Both the position numbers and the translations under genes were made by a program. From the NCBI RefSeq assembly GCF_001610875.1, contig NZ_CP011272.1, forward strand, positions 2,709,988-2,773,987: a DNA stretch of 64,000 nt. The letters are read 5' to 3'. The notes below the pieces were generated by a model, which ran no database searches, was not told the origin of the DNA, and worked only from the letters and a program-made list of their open reading frames with translations. How positions within the stretch are numbered: position 1 is the stretch's first letter; every line of letters begins with the position of its first letter. This DNA is from Pirellula sp. SH-Sr6A. GTDB taxonomy: Bacteria; Planctomycetota; Planctomycetia; Pirellulales; Pirellulaceae. Below are positions 27,785-37,647 of this stretch, piece after piece.

Positions 27785-30700
27785 GTGCCGAAACGGACTG
27801 ACATCAAGAAAATCCTTCTCATCGGTTCCGGCCCTATCGTCATCGGGCAGGCGTGCGAATTCGATTACTCTGGCACACAGGCTTGCAAAGCCTTGCGCGA
27901 AGAGGGGTTCGAAGTCGTCCTCGTGAACAGCAATCCCGCCACGATCATGACCGATCCGGCGACGGCGGAGCGGACCTATATCGAGCCGTTGACTTGGGAA
28001 ATCGTCGAAAAAGTCATCGAACGAGAGCGTCCCGACGCCATTCTCCCGACATTGGGAGGTCAAACGGCATTGAATATCGCCATGGATTTGGCCCGCGAGG
28101 GAGTACTCGAGAAGAACAACTGCGAAATGATCGGGGCCAACCCTGAGGTCATTCACAAGGCCGAGGCCCGCGATGCATTCAAATTGGCGATGGAAAAGAT
28201 CGGCCAAGAAGTCTGCAAAGGTTCCGTGGTTCATTCGCTCGATGAAGCCCGCAAAGTGCTTCAAGAAGTGGGTCTCCCCTGCGTGGTACGCCCCAGTTTT
28301 ACCATGGGGGGAAGCGGGTCGGCGATCGCTTACAACCGTGACGACTTCGAAGGCCTCGTCCAAAACGGCTTGACCCTTTCACCGATCACCGAAGTTCTCA
28401 TCGAAGAGTCGATCATCGGTTGGAAAGAATATGAAATGGAAGTCATGCGCGATGTCGACGACAACGTTGTCATCATTTGTTCCATCGAGAACTTCGATCC
28501 CATGGGGGTCCACACCGGCGATTCGATCACCGTCGCGCCGGCTCAGACGTTGACCGATAAAGAGTACCAGCGGATGCGCGATGCCAGTCTCGCCATCATC
28601 CGCGAGATCGGCGTGGAGACAGGAGGGTCCAATATTCAGTTCGCCATCCATCCCACGAATGGGAGGATGATTGTCATTGAGATGAATCCTCGCGTCAGCC
28701 GTTCCAGCGCCCTGGCCAGCAAGGCAACGGGGTTCCCCATCGCGAAGATTGCAGCCAAGCTGGCTGTCGGCTTCCGATTGTGGGAGCTTCAAAACGACAT
28801 CACCCGTAAGACGCAAGCTTGCTTCGAACCGACCATCGATTATGTCGTGACCAAGATACCTCGCTTTGCTTTTGAAAAGTTCCCCGAGGCCGACTCCACC
28901 CTGACCACGCAAATGAAGAGCGTTGGCGAGACGATGGCGATCGGGCGCACGTTCAAAGAGTCCTTCCAAAAAGCATTGCGAGGGCTCGAAGTGGGAGCGT
29001 TCGGATTTGGATCCGACAGCAAAGACCTTTGGTATACCGATCGACGACCAGACGACGAAGAGATCAATAACAAGCTTTCGAAACCCAATGCCGACCGCGT
29101 TTGGTATCTACGCTATGCCTTGCTCAGCGGAATGTCGATCGATGAAATCCATAACATCACCGCGATCGATAGATGGTTCTTGGACCAGCTCTCGGAGATT
29201 GTGGAGATGGAGAAGTATCTCCGTACGCTAGGGAGCGCCGGGGCCGTGGACCGCCCCACGCTAAGGCAGGCGAAACAAATGGGATTCTCCGATCGACAGC
29301 TTGCCCATATTCTCGGCAGCGACGAGATGGAGATTCGAGATTGGAGAAAATCGCAGGGGATCGTCGCCACCTTCAAATCGGTCGACACCTGTGCTGCGGA
29401 ATTCGAGGCATACACCCCTTATTATTACAGCTCGTACGAAGAAGAAAACGAGGCACCGTCCAAGGGGGACAAGAAGCGCGTGATGATTCTCGGCGGTGGC
29501 CCCAATCGGATTGGTCAAGGGATCGAGTTCGATTACTGCTGCTGCCATGCCAGCTACGCCCTTCGCGAGTTGGGAATCGAGTCGATCATGGTCAACAGCA
29601 ATCCCGAGACCGTGAGCACCGATTACGACACCAGCGATTTGCTCTTCTTTGAGCCTCTAACAACCGAAGATGTGCTCAACATCTATGACACGGTTCAACC
29701 CGACGGTGTCATCGTGCAGTTCGGTGGACAGACTCCGTTGAATTTAGCCAGGGCGCTCGCCGATGCAGGGGTTCCCATCGTGGGTACCAGTGTCGAGACT
29801 ATCGAAGACGCAGAGGATCGCGAGAAGTTTCAAGCGTTGCTGCATGAGCTCAAACTCAAGCAGCCAGCGAACGGCATTGCGCGCACGATGCTGCAGGCGC
29901 GTTCAGAGGTTCAGAAGATCGGCTTCCCATGCTTGGTCCGCCCCAGCTTCGTGCTCGGTGGTCGTGCTATGGAGATTTGCTACGACTACTCGCAATTCGA
30001 TCGATTCATTGCCGAAGCGTTTGTCGTTGCCCAGGGACAACCGGTCTTGATCGACCGATTCCTCGAGGATGCAACCGAGGTCGACGTGGACGCCGTCTCG
30101 GATGGCGAAGACGTCGTCATCATGGGAGTCATGGAGCACATCGAGGAGGCGGGTGTTCACTCCGGAGATTCCGCGTGCGTGATCCCACCCTTCTCGCTGA
30201 GCAAAGCGGTACTCGACGAAATCCGGCATGCGACCGTCGCCATGGCGAAGCGTTTGCGGGTCATCGGACTGATGAACGTCCAGTTTGCGATCAAGGAAGA
30301 AGAAGGACGCCCGGTTGTTTATGTATTAGAGGTCAATCCGCGAGCTAGTCGAACCGTTCCGTTTGTCGCCAAAGCGACAGGAACTCCGGTCGCCAACATC
30401 GCCGCCAAAGTGATGGTGGGTTGCAAACTGAAGGATTTGGGAATCACTTCCGAGCCCATTCCTCGCAGCGTTTCGGTCAAGGAATCGGTCTTCCCCTTCC
30501 GAAAGTTTGCTGGAGTCGACATCGTTTTAGGACCGGAGATGCGCAGCACCGGCGAAGTCATGGGGGTCAGCGACGATTTTGCTTTGGCCTTCAACAAGAG
30601 CCAAATCGCTGCCGGCGTTGTCCTTCCCAAATCGGGGAATGTTTTCCTAAGCATCTCCTCGCGACATCGGGCTGGCATTATTGATATGGCCCGCCAACTG

Positions 30701-31030
30701 CATGAGATGGGATACAAACTTTTGGCTACCTCCGGAACCGCAGCGGAGCTCCAGCGAGGCCACATTCCCGTTGTCCCGATCAAGAAGTTGGCGGAGGGTA
30801 ATCCTAACCTCATCGATTACTTGAAGAATGGAGAGGTGTCCCTCATTCTCAATACCCCGAGCGGCAAAGGGGCGCGAACCGACGAAGGTCGCATCCGAGC
30901 CGCCGCGGTCCAGTTTGGAGTCCCCTGTATTACCACGGTGGCGGCAGGGCGGATTGCCATCGAAGCGATGTCCGTGATGCGTGAGAAGCCCATGACCGTC
31001 CTTTCGCTTCAAGAACGATTCTCTAGCTAG
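27785..31030 (+). CDS. carB: Carbamoyl-phosphate synthase large subunit
   Basis: The protein has 1081 residues, the usual length. It starts with GTG and [20 protein letters not shown]. It has two homologous ATP-grasp halves, the second starting near residue 560 with [17 protein letters not shown], each with its EMNPR/EVNPR metal-binding motif. There is an oligomerisation region between, and a C-terminal MGS-like allosteric domain (about residues 940-1081). It makes carbamoyl phosphate for arginine and pyrimidine synthesis, using ammonia from the CarA subunit. No carA is adjacent. Confidence 0.97.
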   Translation: MPKRTDIKKILLIGSGPIVIGQACEFDYSGTQACKALREEGFEVVLVNSNPATIMTDPATAERTYIEPLTWEIVEKVIERERPDAILPTLGGQTALNIAMDLAREGVLEKNNCEMIGANPEVIHKAEARDAFKLAMEKIGQEVCKGSVVHSLDEARKVLQEVGLPCVVRPSFTMGGSGSAIAYNRDDFEGLVQNGLTLSPITEVLIEESIIGWKEYEMEVMRDVDDNVVIICSIENFDPMGVHTGDSITVAPAQTLTDKEYQRMRDASLAIIREIGVETGGSNIQFAIHPTNGRMIVIEMNPRVSRSSALASKATGFPIAKIAAKLAVGFRLWELQNDITRKTQACFEPTIDYVVTKIPRFAFEKFPEADSTLTTQMKSVGETMAIGRTFKESFQKALRGLEVGAFGFGSDSKDLWYTDRRPDDEEINNKLSKPNADRVWYLRYALLSGMSIDEIHNITAIDRWFLDQLSEIVEMEKYLRTLGSAGAVDRPTLRQAKQMGFSDRQLAHILGSDEMEIRDWRKSQGIVATFKSVDTCAAEFEAYTPYYYSSYEEENEAPSKGDKKRVMILGGGPNRIGQGIEFDYCCCHASYALRELGIESIMVNSNPETVSTDYDTSDLLFFEPLTTEDVLNIYDTVQPDGVIVQFGGQTPLNLARALADAGVPIVGTSVETIEDAEDREKFQALLHELKLKQPANGIARTMLQARSEVQKIGFPCLVRPSFVLGGRAMEICYDYSQFDRFIAEAFVVAQGQPVLIDRFLEDATEVDVDAVSDGEDVVIMGVMEHIEEAGVHSGDSACVIPPFSLSKAVLDEIRHATVAMAKRLRVIGLMNVQFAIKEEEGRPVVYVLEVNPRASRTVPFVAKATGTPVANIAAKVMVGCKLKDLGITSEPIPRSVSVKESVFPFRKFAGVDIVLGPEMRSTGEVMGVSDDFALAFNKSQIAAGVVLPKSGNVFLSISSRHRAGIIDMARQLHEMGYKLLATSGTAAELQRGHIPVVPIKKLAEGNPNLIDYLKNGEVSLILNTPSGKGARTDEGRIRAAAVQFGVPCITTVAAGRIAIEAMSVMREKPMTVLSLQERFSS

Positions 31031-31032
31031 CG

Positions 31033-31929
31033 ATGACTCACCTCCGATGGACACCGAACGCATCTGTCAGCGCGCTCCATGCAGCTGACTTTGCCGACCG
31101 CTTCCCCGATCAGTTCGTAGATCGTTCCGTCCTATCCGCCCTTCAACGCGAAGCGAATGAACTGAACCGACTCATCGAGGCAACTGCGGGTTCGCAAGCC
31201 CCCTCGCTTTGGTCCATCTTGATCTCGACAGCAGCCGATATCGAATCGAATCACGAGCTGGTTTCGGCCGTGTTGCGAAAAGCGGTTGGAGAATGCGGCC
31301 CCCACGTGGTGACATCGATGTCTGGCAAGGTCACCGAAATCGAAGCGGCCTTCAAACAATTGTTTCCCAAATTCTCCGATCAGATCCTGTTTCGAAGCAG
31401 GCCGTTGCAGGAGCATTGGCTTGGGTTTGGAAACGGGCTTCTCGCGCATGTGGGAAGATTGACCGAGAAGGAACTTTTGGCAGAGGAGGTACGCGTAGTT
31501 CCGGTGCAGCCTGTTGTTGGGGGGGCAGGTGTCGCTCACTCTCATGCGAACCTAGTTCGCATTGAGGCGATATTAACCAATCCGATGGCCGAGCTTCCCG
31601 AGACAGTTCGTTTGGCTTGGTTGATATCCCAGGTACAATTGGACCTGCCTCGGTTCAGCGACATGTTAGGGGCGGTTACTTTGGCAAAGATCGCCCCGCT
31701 CGCCATGCTGCCACCGGTGTTAGCGGCCTCGCAAGTTCTCGAACTGAGTCGATGTACCAGTGAGATGGCAGCCCTGGCCATTGAACATTGGCACATACCG
31801 ATCCCTGCAGGAGCGGATGTGCACGATCAAGTCGCGCCGAGCCTCATGGATTGGTGGGAAACGTATCTTCAAACCCGACCTGCGTGGCATGTCGCCATGC
31901 AGGCGCTTTCAAAGATGCTGGGAGATTAA
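31033..31929 (+). CDS. Hypothetical protein next to carB
   Basis: This 298-residue protein starts 2 bp after the carB stop, so it is almost certainly cotranscribed. It looks soluble and mostly helical, with no signal peptide or membrane helix. Notable segments are VVPVQPVVGGAGVAHSHANLV and a repeated Leu/Ala-rich helical C-terminal half. I recognise no family and no catalytic motif. The tight link to carB and to the DUF1805 gene (6 bp downstream) suggests conservation within planctomycetes. Confidence 0.65.
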   Translation: MTHLRWTPNASVSALHAADFADRFPDQFVDRSVLSALQREANELNRLIEATAGSQAPSLWSILISTAADIESNHELVSAVLRKAVGECGPHVVTSMSGKVTEIEAAFKQLFPKFSDQILFRSRPLQEHWLGFGNGLLAHVGRLTEKELLAEEVRVVPVQPVVGGAGVAHSHANLVRIEAILTNPMAELPETVRLAWLISQVQLDLPRFSDMLGAVTLAKIAPLAMLPPVLAASQVLELSRCTSEMAALAIEHWHIPIPAGADVHDQVAPSLMDWWETYLQTRPAWHVAMQALSKMLGD

Positions 31930-31935
31930 AAGATC

Positions 31936-32268
31936 ATGTCCCTGACGAAGCTTGGTTATTCCCATCGGATTCTTGAGACACCGTACGGCCCTGTTTTGGG
32001 ATGCAGTTATCGATGGCCGACCGGCCAATACTGCGCGATTCACACCGACCAAGGGATTCTGGGTTGCGGACTTTACGATTGCGAAGTCGCGACCAAGTTT
32101 TCGATGCCGGTCGCGATTGCGAGAGGGACACCCGACAAACCGCTTCGCGAGCCAGAGGACCTTTTAGAAGCGAAGGTCGCAGAGGTCAGCGAGGCCGCCA
32201 TGCAGGCTGGGGTTGTACCAGGAATGACCGGGCTAGAAGCGATCGCAAAGCTTCTTCGCTTCTCGTAA
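31936..32268 (+). CDS. DUF1805-domain protein
   Basis: This 110-residue protein has the DUF1805 pattern: IHTDQGILGCGLYDCEVATKF, then a variable loop with IARGTPDKPLREPEDLLEAKV, and a C-terminal VVPGMTGLEAIAKLL. YunC of Bacillus belongs to this family; its function is not established. It is the third gene of the carB transcript. The ATG at 31936 follows the previous stop by 6 bp. Confidence 0.8.
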   Translation: MSLTKLGYSHRILETPYGPVLGCSYRWPTGQYCAIHTDQGILGCGLYDCEVATKFSMPVAIARGTPDKPLREPEDLLEAKVAEVSEAAMQAGVVPGMTGLEAIAKLLRFS

Positions 32269-32337
32269 CGGGCCTCTTCGTAACAGTCCCCTTCTTAACG
32301 GGCTCCTTAGTTGGTTGGCTCCATAGTTAGGGCCCCC
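32264..32337 (+). repeat. Degenerate 15-nt tandem repeat over the DUF1805 stop codon
   Basis: Five decaying units run head to tail: CGTAACGGGCCTCTT (32264), CGTAACAGTCCCCTT (32279), CTTAACGGGCTCCTT (32294), then two 14-15-nt relatives to 32337. The first unit contains the stop codon of the DUF1805 gene. Confidence 0.6.
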
Positions 32338-32360
32338 TCCATCGGCTTCGGGCCTTACTC

Positions 32361-32377
32361 AAGCCCGGTACGGGCTT
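32361..32377 (+). terminator. Probable terminator of the carB transcript
   Basis: AAGCCCG and CGGGCTT form a perfect 7-bp stem with a three-base GTA loop, followed by a short T/G-rich tract. It lies 93 bp after the DUF1805 stop. Confidence 0.5.
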
Positions 32378-32462
32378 TGGTTGTGGTAAAACGGTAGGAG
32401 ATTCTCTCCCATGCCATGCCCCCCGAGTGGCGTTATCCTACGTAGGAAAGGTGTCATAGAAA

Positions 32463-33023
32463 ATGAAGCGAGCATTGCTGGTCATCGATGTTCAGATGGA
32501 GTACTTCACCGGTGCGTTACCCATCACCCATCCCGCGGGGCATTTGTCGAAAATCCTCGAGGCCTTTGACGCGGCCCGCGAGGCGCAAATACCGATCGCC
32601 GTGATCCGGCACCACCAGCCGAACGCCGATTTTCCTATCTTTCGCAAGGGATCTGAGCAGTGGGAACTGCATCCAGAGATCCAAGCCCGTTCTTGCGATA
32701 TTTTGATCGATAAGACCCTTCCCGGAAGCTTTACCGAAACCCCGCTTTCGGAGTGGCTGGCATTGCACCAGGTGAAAACCATTTCCATCGCAGGGTATAT
32801 GACCCACATGTGCTGCGACACGACCGCCAGGCAGGGGATGCACCGAGGATTTCAAGTCGAGTTTTTGTCCGACGCCACTGGGACTTTGGAGCTGGAGAAC
32901 GCGGCAGGCAAGGTATCGGCAGAGGAGTTGCACCGCGCCATACTGTGCGCCCAGCAGCAGATGATTTCCGAGGTTTTGACGACGGCCGAATGGATCGCTC
33001 GTATTCGTGGAACTGGCCACTAG
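32463..33023 (+). CDS. Isochorismatase-like cysteine hydrolase
   Basis: This 186-residue enzyme begins KRALLVIDVQMEYF, supplying the catalytic Asp of the family. It has a Lys within ILIDKTLPGSF and the nucleophile region GYMTHMCCDTTAR, with Cys117 in the catalytic place. Related enzymes hydrolyse amides such as nicotinamide or carbamoyl groups, or isochorismate. The sequence does not tell which. Length is normal. It is followed by a rhodanese gene 77 bp later. Confidence 0.88.
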   Translation: MKRALLVIDVQMEYFTGALPITHPAGHLSKILEAFDAAREAQIPIAVIRHHQPNADFPIFRKGSEQWELHPEIQARSCDILIDKTLPGSFTETPLSEWLALHQVKTISIAGYMTHMCCDTTARQGMHRGFQVEFLSDATGTLELENAAGKVSAEELHRAILCAQQQMISEVLTTAEWIARIRGTGH

Positions 33024-33100
33024 AGTTTCACCATTCGCTGAGTTCTAATGCACGCTCCTCTCGAGCCCTGATCCCCTTTATTTATCTCGTTAGAGCGTCT

Positions 33101-33436
33101 ATGGAAATCGATATCCATACCGTGAGTCGTTGGCTGGATTCCAATCAAGACAACGCTGGGAAACCTGTTGCTTTGGTCGATTGCCGCGAACCCCATGAAT
33201 TCGACATCGCTAAGATTGATGGCGCGATCTTAATGCCGATGAGCCAGTGGCCTCCCTCGGCAGAATTGCTGTCGGAGCTTGAAAACAAAACCGTTGTGGT
33301 CCATTGCCACCATGGTGGACGTTCGCTCCGCGTGGCGAACTGGTTTCGACACAATGGCCATCCTGAAGCGCTGAGCATGGCGGGTGGCATCGACAAGTGG
33401 AGCATGGACATCGATCCATCCATCCCTCGCTACTAA
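33101..33436 (+). CDS. Single-domain rhodanese-like protein
   Basis: This 111-residue protein covers one rhodanese domain: VALVDCREPHEFDIAKIDGAILMPM, then the active-site loop VVVHCHHGGRSLRVANWF with Cys69 as the sulfur-accepting residue, and GGIDKWSMDID near the end. It may transfer sulfane sulfur. I chose ATG 33101; the open frame runs far upstream into the previous gene, but that part is out of its family. It is cytoplasmic by appearance. Confidence 0.9.
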   Translation: MEIDIHTVSRWLDSNQDNAGKPVALVDCREPHEFDIAKIDGAILMPMSQWPPSAELLSELENKTVVVHCHHGGRSLRVANWFRHNGHPEALSMAGGIDKWSMDIDPSIPRY

Positions 33437-33457
33437 CCAACGCTAAGGACTATCCCG

Positions 33458-34534
33458 ATGCAATACAGACCATTTCAAATGCTGAGTAGCGCCCTTTGCG
33501 GACTGCTATTATCCAGCGTGGGTTGGGCCCAATCGAGTACAAGTAATCAAGAAAAGCGAGCAACGGTGAACGAGACGAGTGGTTGGTCCATTGCGATCCA
33601 CGGCGGGGCAGGTGGCGATCCAGCCAAACTGACTCCAGCCATCATCGAGAACAAATCGAAGGGACTGGAAGCCGCCCTGAGCAAAGGGGTCTCCTTGCTG
33701 AAACAAGGCGGTAAGGCGGTCGATGTCGTGCAGGCGGTCGTTGAAGTTCTCGAGGATGATCCTCACTTCAATGCGGGACGGGGAGCTGTGTTCAATGACA
33801 TCGGAGATGTTTCCCTCGACGCGAGCCTGATGGACGGAAAGGATTTATCGTGCGGCGCTGTGGCGAACGCCACGAAAGCGCGCAATCCCATTCGATTGGC
33901 TCGAGCCATTCGCGACCTCACCCCTCACGTTTTATTAGCAGGCCCCCCGGCCGATTTGTTCGCTGAGCAGGCCGGCATTCCGCTTGAATCGCAGGACTAC
34001 TTCAAAACCGACGAGCAGCGTGCCAATTGGGAGAAGTGGAAAGAACGTCAAGCGAACAAAAAAGGTGCAACGAGTCGTTATGACTACGACAACCCCGAAG
34101 AGCGCCTATTCCACTTCAGCACGGTAGGGTGTGTTGTTCGCGATGCCGACGGAAACCTAGCGGCCGCAACCAGCACCGGCGGATTGCTTGGAAAGAAGTT
34201 TGGGCGGGTGGGTGATTCACCGATTATCGGGGCCGGGACCTACGCGAAGAACGATACCTGCGCCGTCAGTTGCACCGGCGAAGGGGAGCTCTTTATCAAG
34301 CATCACATTGCATCGGCGATTTCCACTCGCATGGAGTTTTTGGGAGAGACGTTAGCCGACGCGGCGAAACATGAAATCGAAAAGACGCTTCCTTATGATT
34401 CGGGAGGAATCATTGCGGTGGATGGAAAAGGGAATATCGAAATCCATTTCAACACCCCAATGATGGCCCGTGGCCGCGCCTCGAGCAGCGGACTTTTTCA
34501 AATCGGGCTCGTCGATTGGATAGAAAAGAAGTAG
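33458..34534 (+). CDS. Exported isoaspartyl peptidase/L-asparaginase (Ntn-hydrolase)
   Basis: This 358-residue protein has an N-terminal signal peptide (FQMLSSALCGLLLSSVGWAQ). The mature part follows the type 2 asparaginase fold: WSIAIHGGAGG, FNAGRGAVFN, SLDASLMDG, and the self-cleavage site HFSTVGCVVRD, in which Thr222 would become the N-terminal nucleophile. It also has GDSPIIGAGTYA and SCTGEGE. The usual family length is about 310-330, so the signal peptide accounts for the excess. It would degrade isoaspartyl peptides or asparagine in the periplasm. Confidence 0.92.
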   Translation: MQYRPFQMLSSALCGLLLSSVGWAQSSTSNQEKRATVNETSGWSIAIHGGAGGDPAKLTPAIIENKSKGLEAALSKGVSLLKQGGKAVDVVQAVVEVLEDDPHFNAGRGAVFNDIGDVSLDASLMDGKDLSCGAVANATKARNPIRLARAIRDLTPHVLLAGPPADLFAEQAGIPLESQDYFKTDEQRANWEKWKERQANKKGATSRYDYDNPEERLFHFSTVGCVVRDADGNLAAATSTGGLLGKKFGRVGDSPIIGAGTYAKNDTCAVSCTGEGELFIKHHIASAISTRMEFLGETLADAAKHEIEKTLPYDSGGIIAVDGKGNIEIHFNTPMMARGRASSSGLFQIGLVDWIEKK

Positions 34535-34593
34535 CGAGAGCGGTTTTGGCGGTAAACTAAGCGTTCCTTTCCACTCGTATCGAGGAATGTACG

Positions 34594-36471
34594 ATGAACG
34601 CTTGGCAACAGCTTATCAGACGTCTACCTACTTCGGCCCCGTTCCATCGCAGGGTGCTCTCTGCGACGGTAACGCTAATCACGATGCTTGCAACCAACGT
34701 CTCGATGGCGTTGGAGGATTCCTCGTTCGAGTCCCGCACGCGTCCCAACGTTGTCATCATGCTGGCCGACGATGCGGGATGGGGTGATTTCACCTCTTCG
34801 GGGAATCGATCTGTCTCCACCCCGAATATCGATTCGCTCGCGACGTCTGGAGCGAAGCTCGATCGATTCTTTGTTTGCCCCGTCTGCTCTCCTACGCGTG
34901 CTGAATTGCTAACGGGGAGGTACCATCCACGCGGGGGAGTTCGGGGCGTGTCCGAGGGCGCCGAGCGACTCAATCTCGATGAAACGACGCTCGCTCAGAT
35001 CTTTCAGTCAAATGGCTATGCAACGGGCTGCTTTGGGAAATGGCACAATGGATCCCAAGGTCCTTACCATCCCCGCGCCCGAGGGTTCGATGAGTTTTAT
35101 GGATATACCGAAGGCCATTGGGGCGAGTACTTCAATCCGCCTCTTGAGAATCAAGAAGGGCGGATGGTGGAGACGAAGGGTTACATTGTCGATCTGCTTA
35201 CCGATCGCGCCTTGGACTTCATCGACAGAAAGAAACAGCAGCCATTCTTCTGCTTCATACCTTTCACAACTCCTCACTCTCCCTGGGGTGTGTCGAAACC
35301 CGAGTGGGAACGATTTCGAGAAAAGGACATCGTCCAACCCGCTCGAAGCCGCGCGCAGGAAAAGGTAGACGAAACACGCTGCGCGCTGGCCATGATCGAG
35401 AATCAAGATCGCAATGTCGGGAGAGTCTTGAGCAAGCTCGAATCGCTCGGTCTGACCAACGATACCATCGTCATCTATTTCTCGGATAACGGGCCCAACA
35501 CCGAGCGATGGAACGGTGGAATGAAGGGGCGCAAGGGTAGTGTGGACGAAGGGGGCGTGCGATCGATTTGCTATTGCCGATGGCCAAGCAAAGTCCCTGC
35601 GGGGAATGTTGTGCGGCCCATCGCCTCTGCGATCGATTGGTTGCCGACGTTGATGACCATGACAGGATTGACTGCGAAGCCACGATATCCTTTCGATGGT
35701 ATGGACTTGAGCCCTTGGTTATTGCAATCCGGTAGCGCGGCATATCCGGTTCCCGATCGCATTCTTTACTCCACCTGGAACGGCAAGATCAGCGCCCGCA
35801 CGCAAGAGTATCGCATGGATACCGATGGCAAACTTTTTGATATGGGGCAGGATCCGGATCAAACGAAGGCCTGCACGCTAAAGACGGATGTGGAACGCGC
35901 GGCCGCAGATCGACTCCGCTCCGCGATGTCTGCCTGGAAAGAGGAGGTTCTCGCAGGGGGAAAGCTGCCGGTGGACGATCGCCCCATCCCCATCGGATAT
36001 GTCCCTTTGCCGATCGCTCACTTGCCAGCTCGCGACGGTGTGGGCCAAGGAAATATTCGACGAAGTGCCCCGGCGCCAAACAGCTCGTACTTTGTGAACT
36101 GGCAGTCCGCCGATGACTATATTGAGTGGAATGTCCGCGTGGAGACCGAAGGGGTTTATCGTGTTGCGATGGACTACACTTGTCCCGAGACAAGTGTGGG
36201 AACCGTGCTGCAACTTCGATTCGGCGATGTTCGCTTGGATAAGAAGATCGATGCTGTGTGGGACCCTCCTCTCTACGACGATCAAGATACGATAGAACGC
36301 CCCAAGGCGGAGAGTCGTATGAAACCCTTTCGCCACTGGGAGATGGGCGAGATACGTTTACCCAGGGGAGAGGGTCGTTTGCAATTGAGGGCATCTATGG
36401 TCCCGATGGGAACCGTGATCGATCTGAGGAGACTGACCTTGGAATTGCAACCCGATCTGCGCACGGAGTGA
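34594..36471 (+). CDS. Secreted sulfatase with C-terminal beta-sandwich domain
   Basis: This 625-residue protein has an N-terminal signal region and then a type I sulfatase domain. RPNVVIMLADDAGWGDF supplies metal-binding Asp residues, and CSPTRAELLTGRY has Cys98 as the future formylglycine. GCFGKWHNG and IVIYFSDNGPN follow. After about residue 485, an extra domain of about 130 residues (SSYFVNWQSADDYIEWNVRVETEGVYRV...) looks like a carbohydrate-binding beta-sandwich. Sulfatases are abundant in marine planctomycetes and act on sulfated glycans. Its specificity is unknown. ATG 34594 has GAGGAA at good distance. Confidence 0.92.
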   Translation: MNAWQQLIRRLPTSAPFHRRVLSATVTLITMLATNVSMALEDSSFESRTRPNVVIMLADDAGWGDFTSSGNRSVSTPNIDSLATSGAKLDRFFVCPVCSPTRAELLTGRYHPRGGVRGVSEGAERLNLDETTLAQIFQSNGYATGCFGKWHNGSQGPYHPRARGFDEFYGYTEGHWGEYFNPPLENQEGRMVETKGYIVDLLTDRALDFIDRKKQQPFFCFIPFTTPHSPWGVSKPEWERFREKDIVQPARSRAQEKVDETRCALAMIENQDRNVGRVLSKLESLGLTNDTIVIYFSDNGPNTERWNGGMKGRKGSVDEGGVRSICYCRWPSKVPAGNVVRPIASAIDWLPTLMTMTGLTAKPRYPFDGMDLSPWLLQSGSAAYPVPDRILYSTWNGKISARTQEYRMDTDGKLFDMGQDPDQTKACTLKTDVERAAADRLRSAMSAWKEEVLAGGKLPVDDRPIPIGYVPLPIAHLPARDGVGQGNIRRSAPAPNSSYFVNWQSADDYIEWNVRVETEGVYRVAMDYTCPETSVGTVLQLRFGDVRLDKKIDAVWDPPLYDDQDTIERPKAESRMKPFRHWEMGEIRLPRGEGRLQLRASMVPMGTVIDLRRLTLELQPDLRTE

Positions 36472-36512
36472 ATGAGTCCTGCAGTGCGGAATTCTTGAAC
36501 GAGGAGGGAGCC

Positions 36513-37286
36513 ATGGTATTTGGTAGGAAGATCAAGAAGATAGAACCCCTGGAGACCGAACTGGCCGAGGTGAGAGAAACGGAGGACCAACCCGATGTCG
36601 GTTTGTCCTTGGAAGATTTGGGGAATGCTTACGCCAGAGCCATGGAGGAGCGTTCGGGAGTCGAGGCCTCTGAACTATCGGCATCGGTGGAAGATGCGGC
36701 GTTGCTCCCATTTCCTTTGTCCCCGAGTAGCGATCTCGAAGAGACACTCGCTGCACCCGAGGTCGGCGAGACCGATCATGTACCGGTGACTACGGAGACA
36801 GTGCTGGAGTCCATCCTCTTCTTGGGGACCCCCGATAGTCGGCCGATCGATGTGGAGCGACTTCAAAGTTTGTTCCGCAATATGCCTCGCGAGGAAATCG
36901 ACGAAGCGGTCGGGAAATTGAATCAAAAATATCGACAGCAGGGACGGGCGTTCGAAATCGTTTTCGAACGAGGAGGTTACCGACTCCAACTGGCCGAAGC
37001 GATGTCGAGCGTTCGGGAGCGATTCTACGGAAAAGTAAAAGAGGTGCAGTTACCTCAATCCGCGATCGATTGTCTGGCTTTGGTCGCTTACCAGCCGGGG
37101 ATTAGCCGGGAGCAAGTGGAGTCGCTTTGGGGACAGCCACCGCACGGGACCTTGAATATGCTCGTGCGGAAGGGACTGCTTCGCGTGGAGAGAGAAGGGA
37201 ACGCGATGACCTACTACACCACCGATCGTTTCTTAGAGGTGGTCGGTGTCGATTCGATCGACGATCTCCCCCGCGAGGAACTGTGA
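36513..37286 (+). CDS. scpB: Segregation and condensation protein B
   Basis: This protein has 257 residues from ATG 36513, preceded by GGAGGGAG. The C-terminal about 175 residues are the ScpB pair of winged helices: TTETVLESILFLGT at the start, YRLQLAEAM, LPQSAIDCLALVAYQPGISREQVESLWG and MLVRKGLLRVER. ScpB binds ScpA and SMC in chromosome condensation. The N-terminal about 80 residues are acidic and not part of the family. The open frame extends into the sulfatase gene, so the later ATG is right. scpA is not in the window. Confidence 0.9.
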   Translation: MVFGRKIKKIEPLETELAEVRETEDQPDVGLSLEDLGNAYARAMEERSGVEASELSASVEDAALLPFPLSPSSDLEETLAAPEVGETDHVPVTTETVLESILFLGTPDSRPIDVERLQSLFRNMPREEIDEAVGKLNQKYRQQGRAFEIVFERGGYRLQLAEAMSSVRERFYGKVKEVQLPQSAIDCLALVAYQPGISREQVESLWGQPPHGTLNMLVRKGLLRVEREGNAMTYYTTDRFLEVVGVDSIDDLPREEL

Positions 37287-37647
37287 TCGAAGTCGCAGGA
37301 GCAACCATCCCGATCTCCAGCACCAGAGGTCGTATTTGAACGAACTCGATAACGCGAGTTCGTTTCGCTGTTTTGTTGCTTTCTACGTCGAGCAGCGCAA
37401 CTCGGTCGTTCCCCATTTTGCCTTCCAAGAGCAGACACCCGACGAGATGGGCCGTGGAACCGGATTGAATGTTCCGGTCGACGTCAAACTGAAGCGAGCG
37501 AGGACGAAGCCAATGCAGCTTGGCCCCCCACCTTGGGCGAATGCGTCGCAGACAATAATTCTGGCTCCCTTCGCCCCGGCTTGGGGGAGACGGGCTTGGG
37601 ATGAGGGAGAGAATGTGCAATGTCATAAGCTTTGTTCGACTCGATCA
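37287..37647. other. Noncoding stretch between scpB and the repeat array
   Basis: No convincing gene. It contains the terminator at 37339-37374. A C/G-rich segment near 37565-37615 resembles a dispersed intergenic element of the CTCATCCC...CTCTCCCCC kind. Long frames here on both strands have no protein character. Confidence 0.4.
37339..37374 (+). terminator. Rho-independent terminator after scpB
   Basis: AACGAACTCG and CGAGTTCGTT form a perfect 10-bp stem (37339-37348 and 37355-37364) with a six-base loop. A T-rich tract, including TTTT at 37371-37374, follows. It is 52 bp after the scpB stop. Confidence 0.8.
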
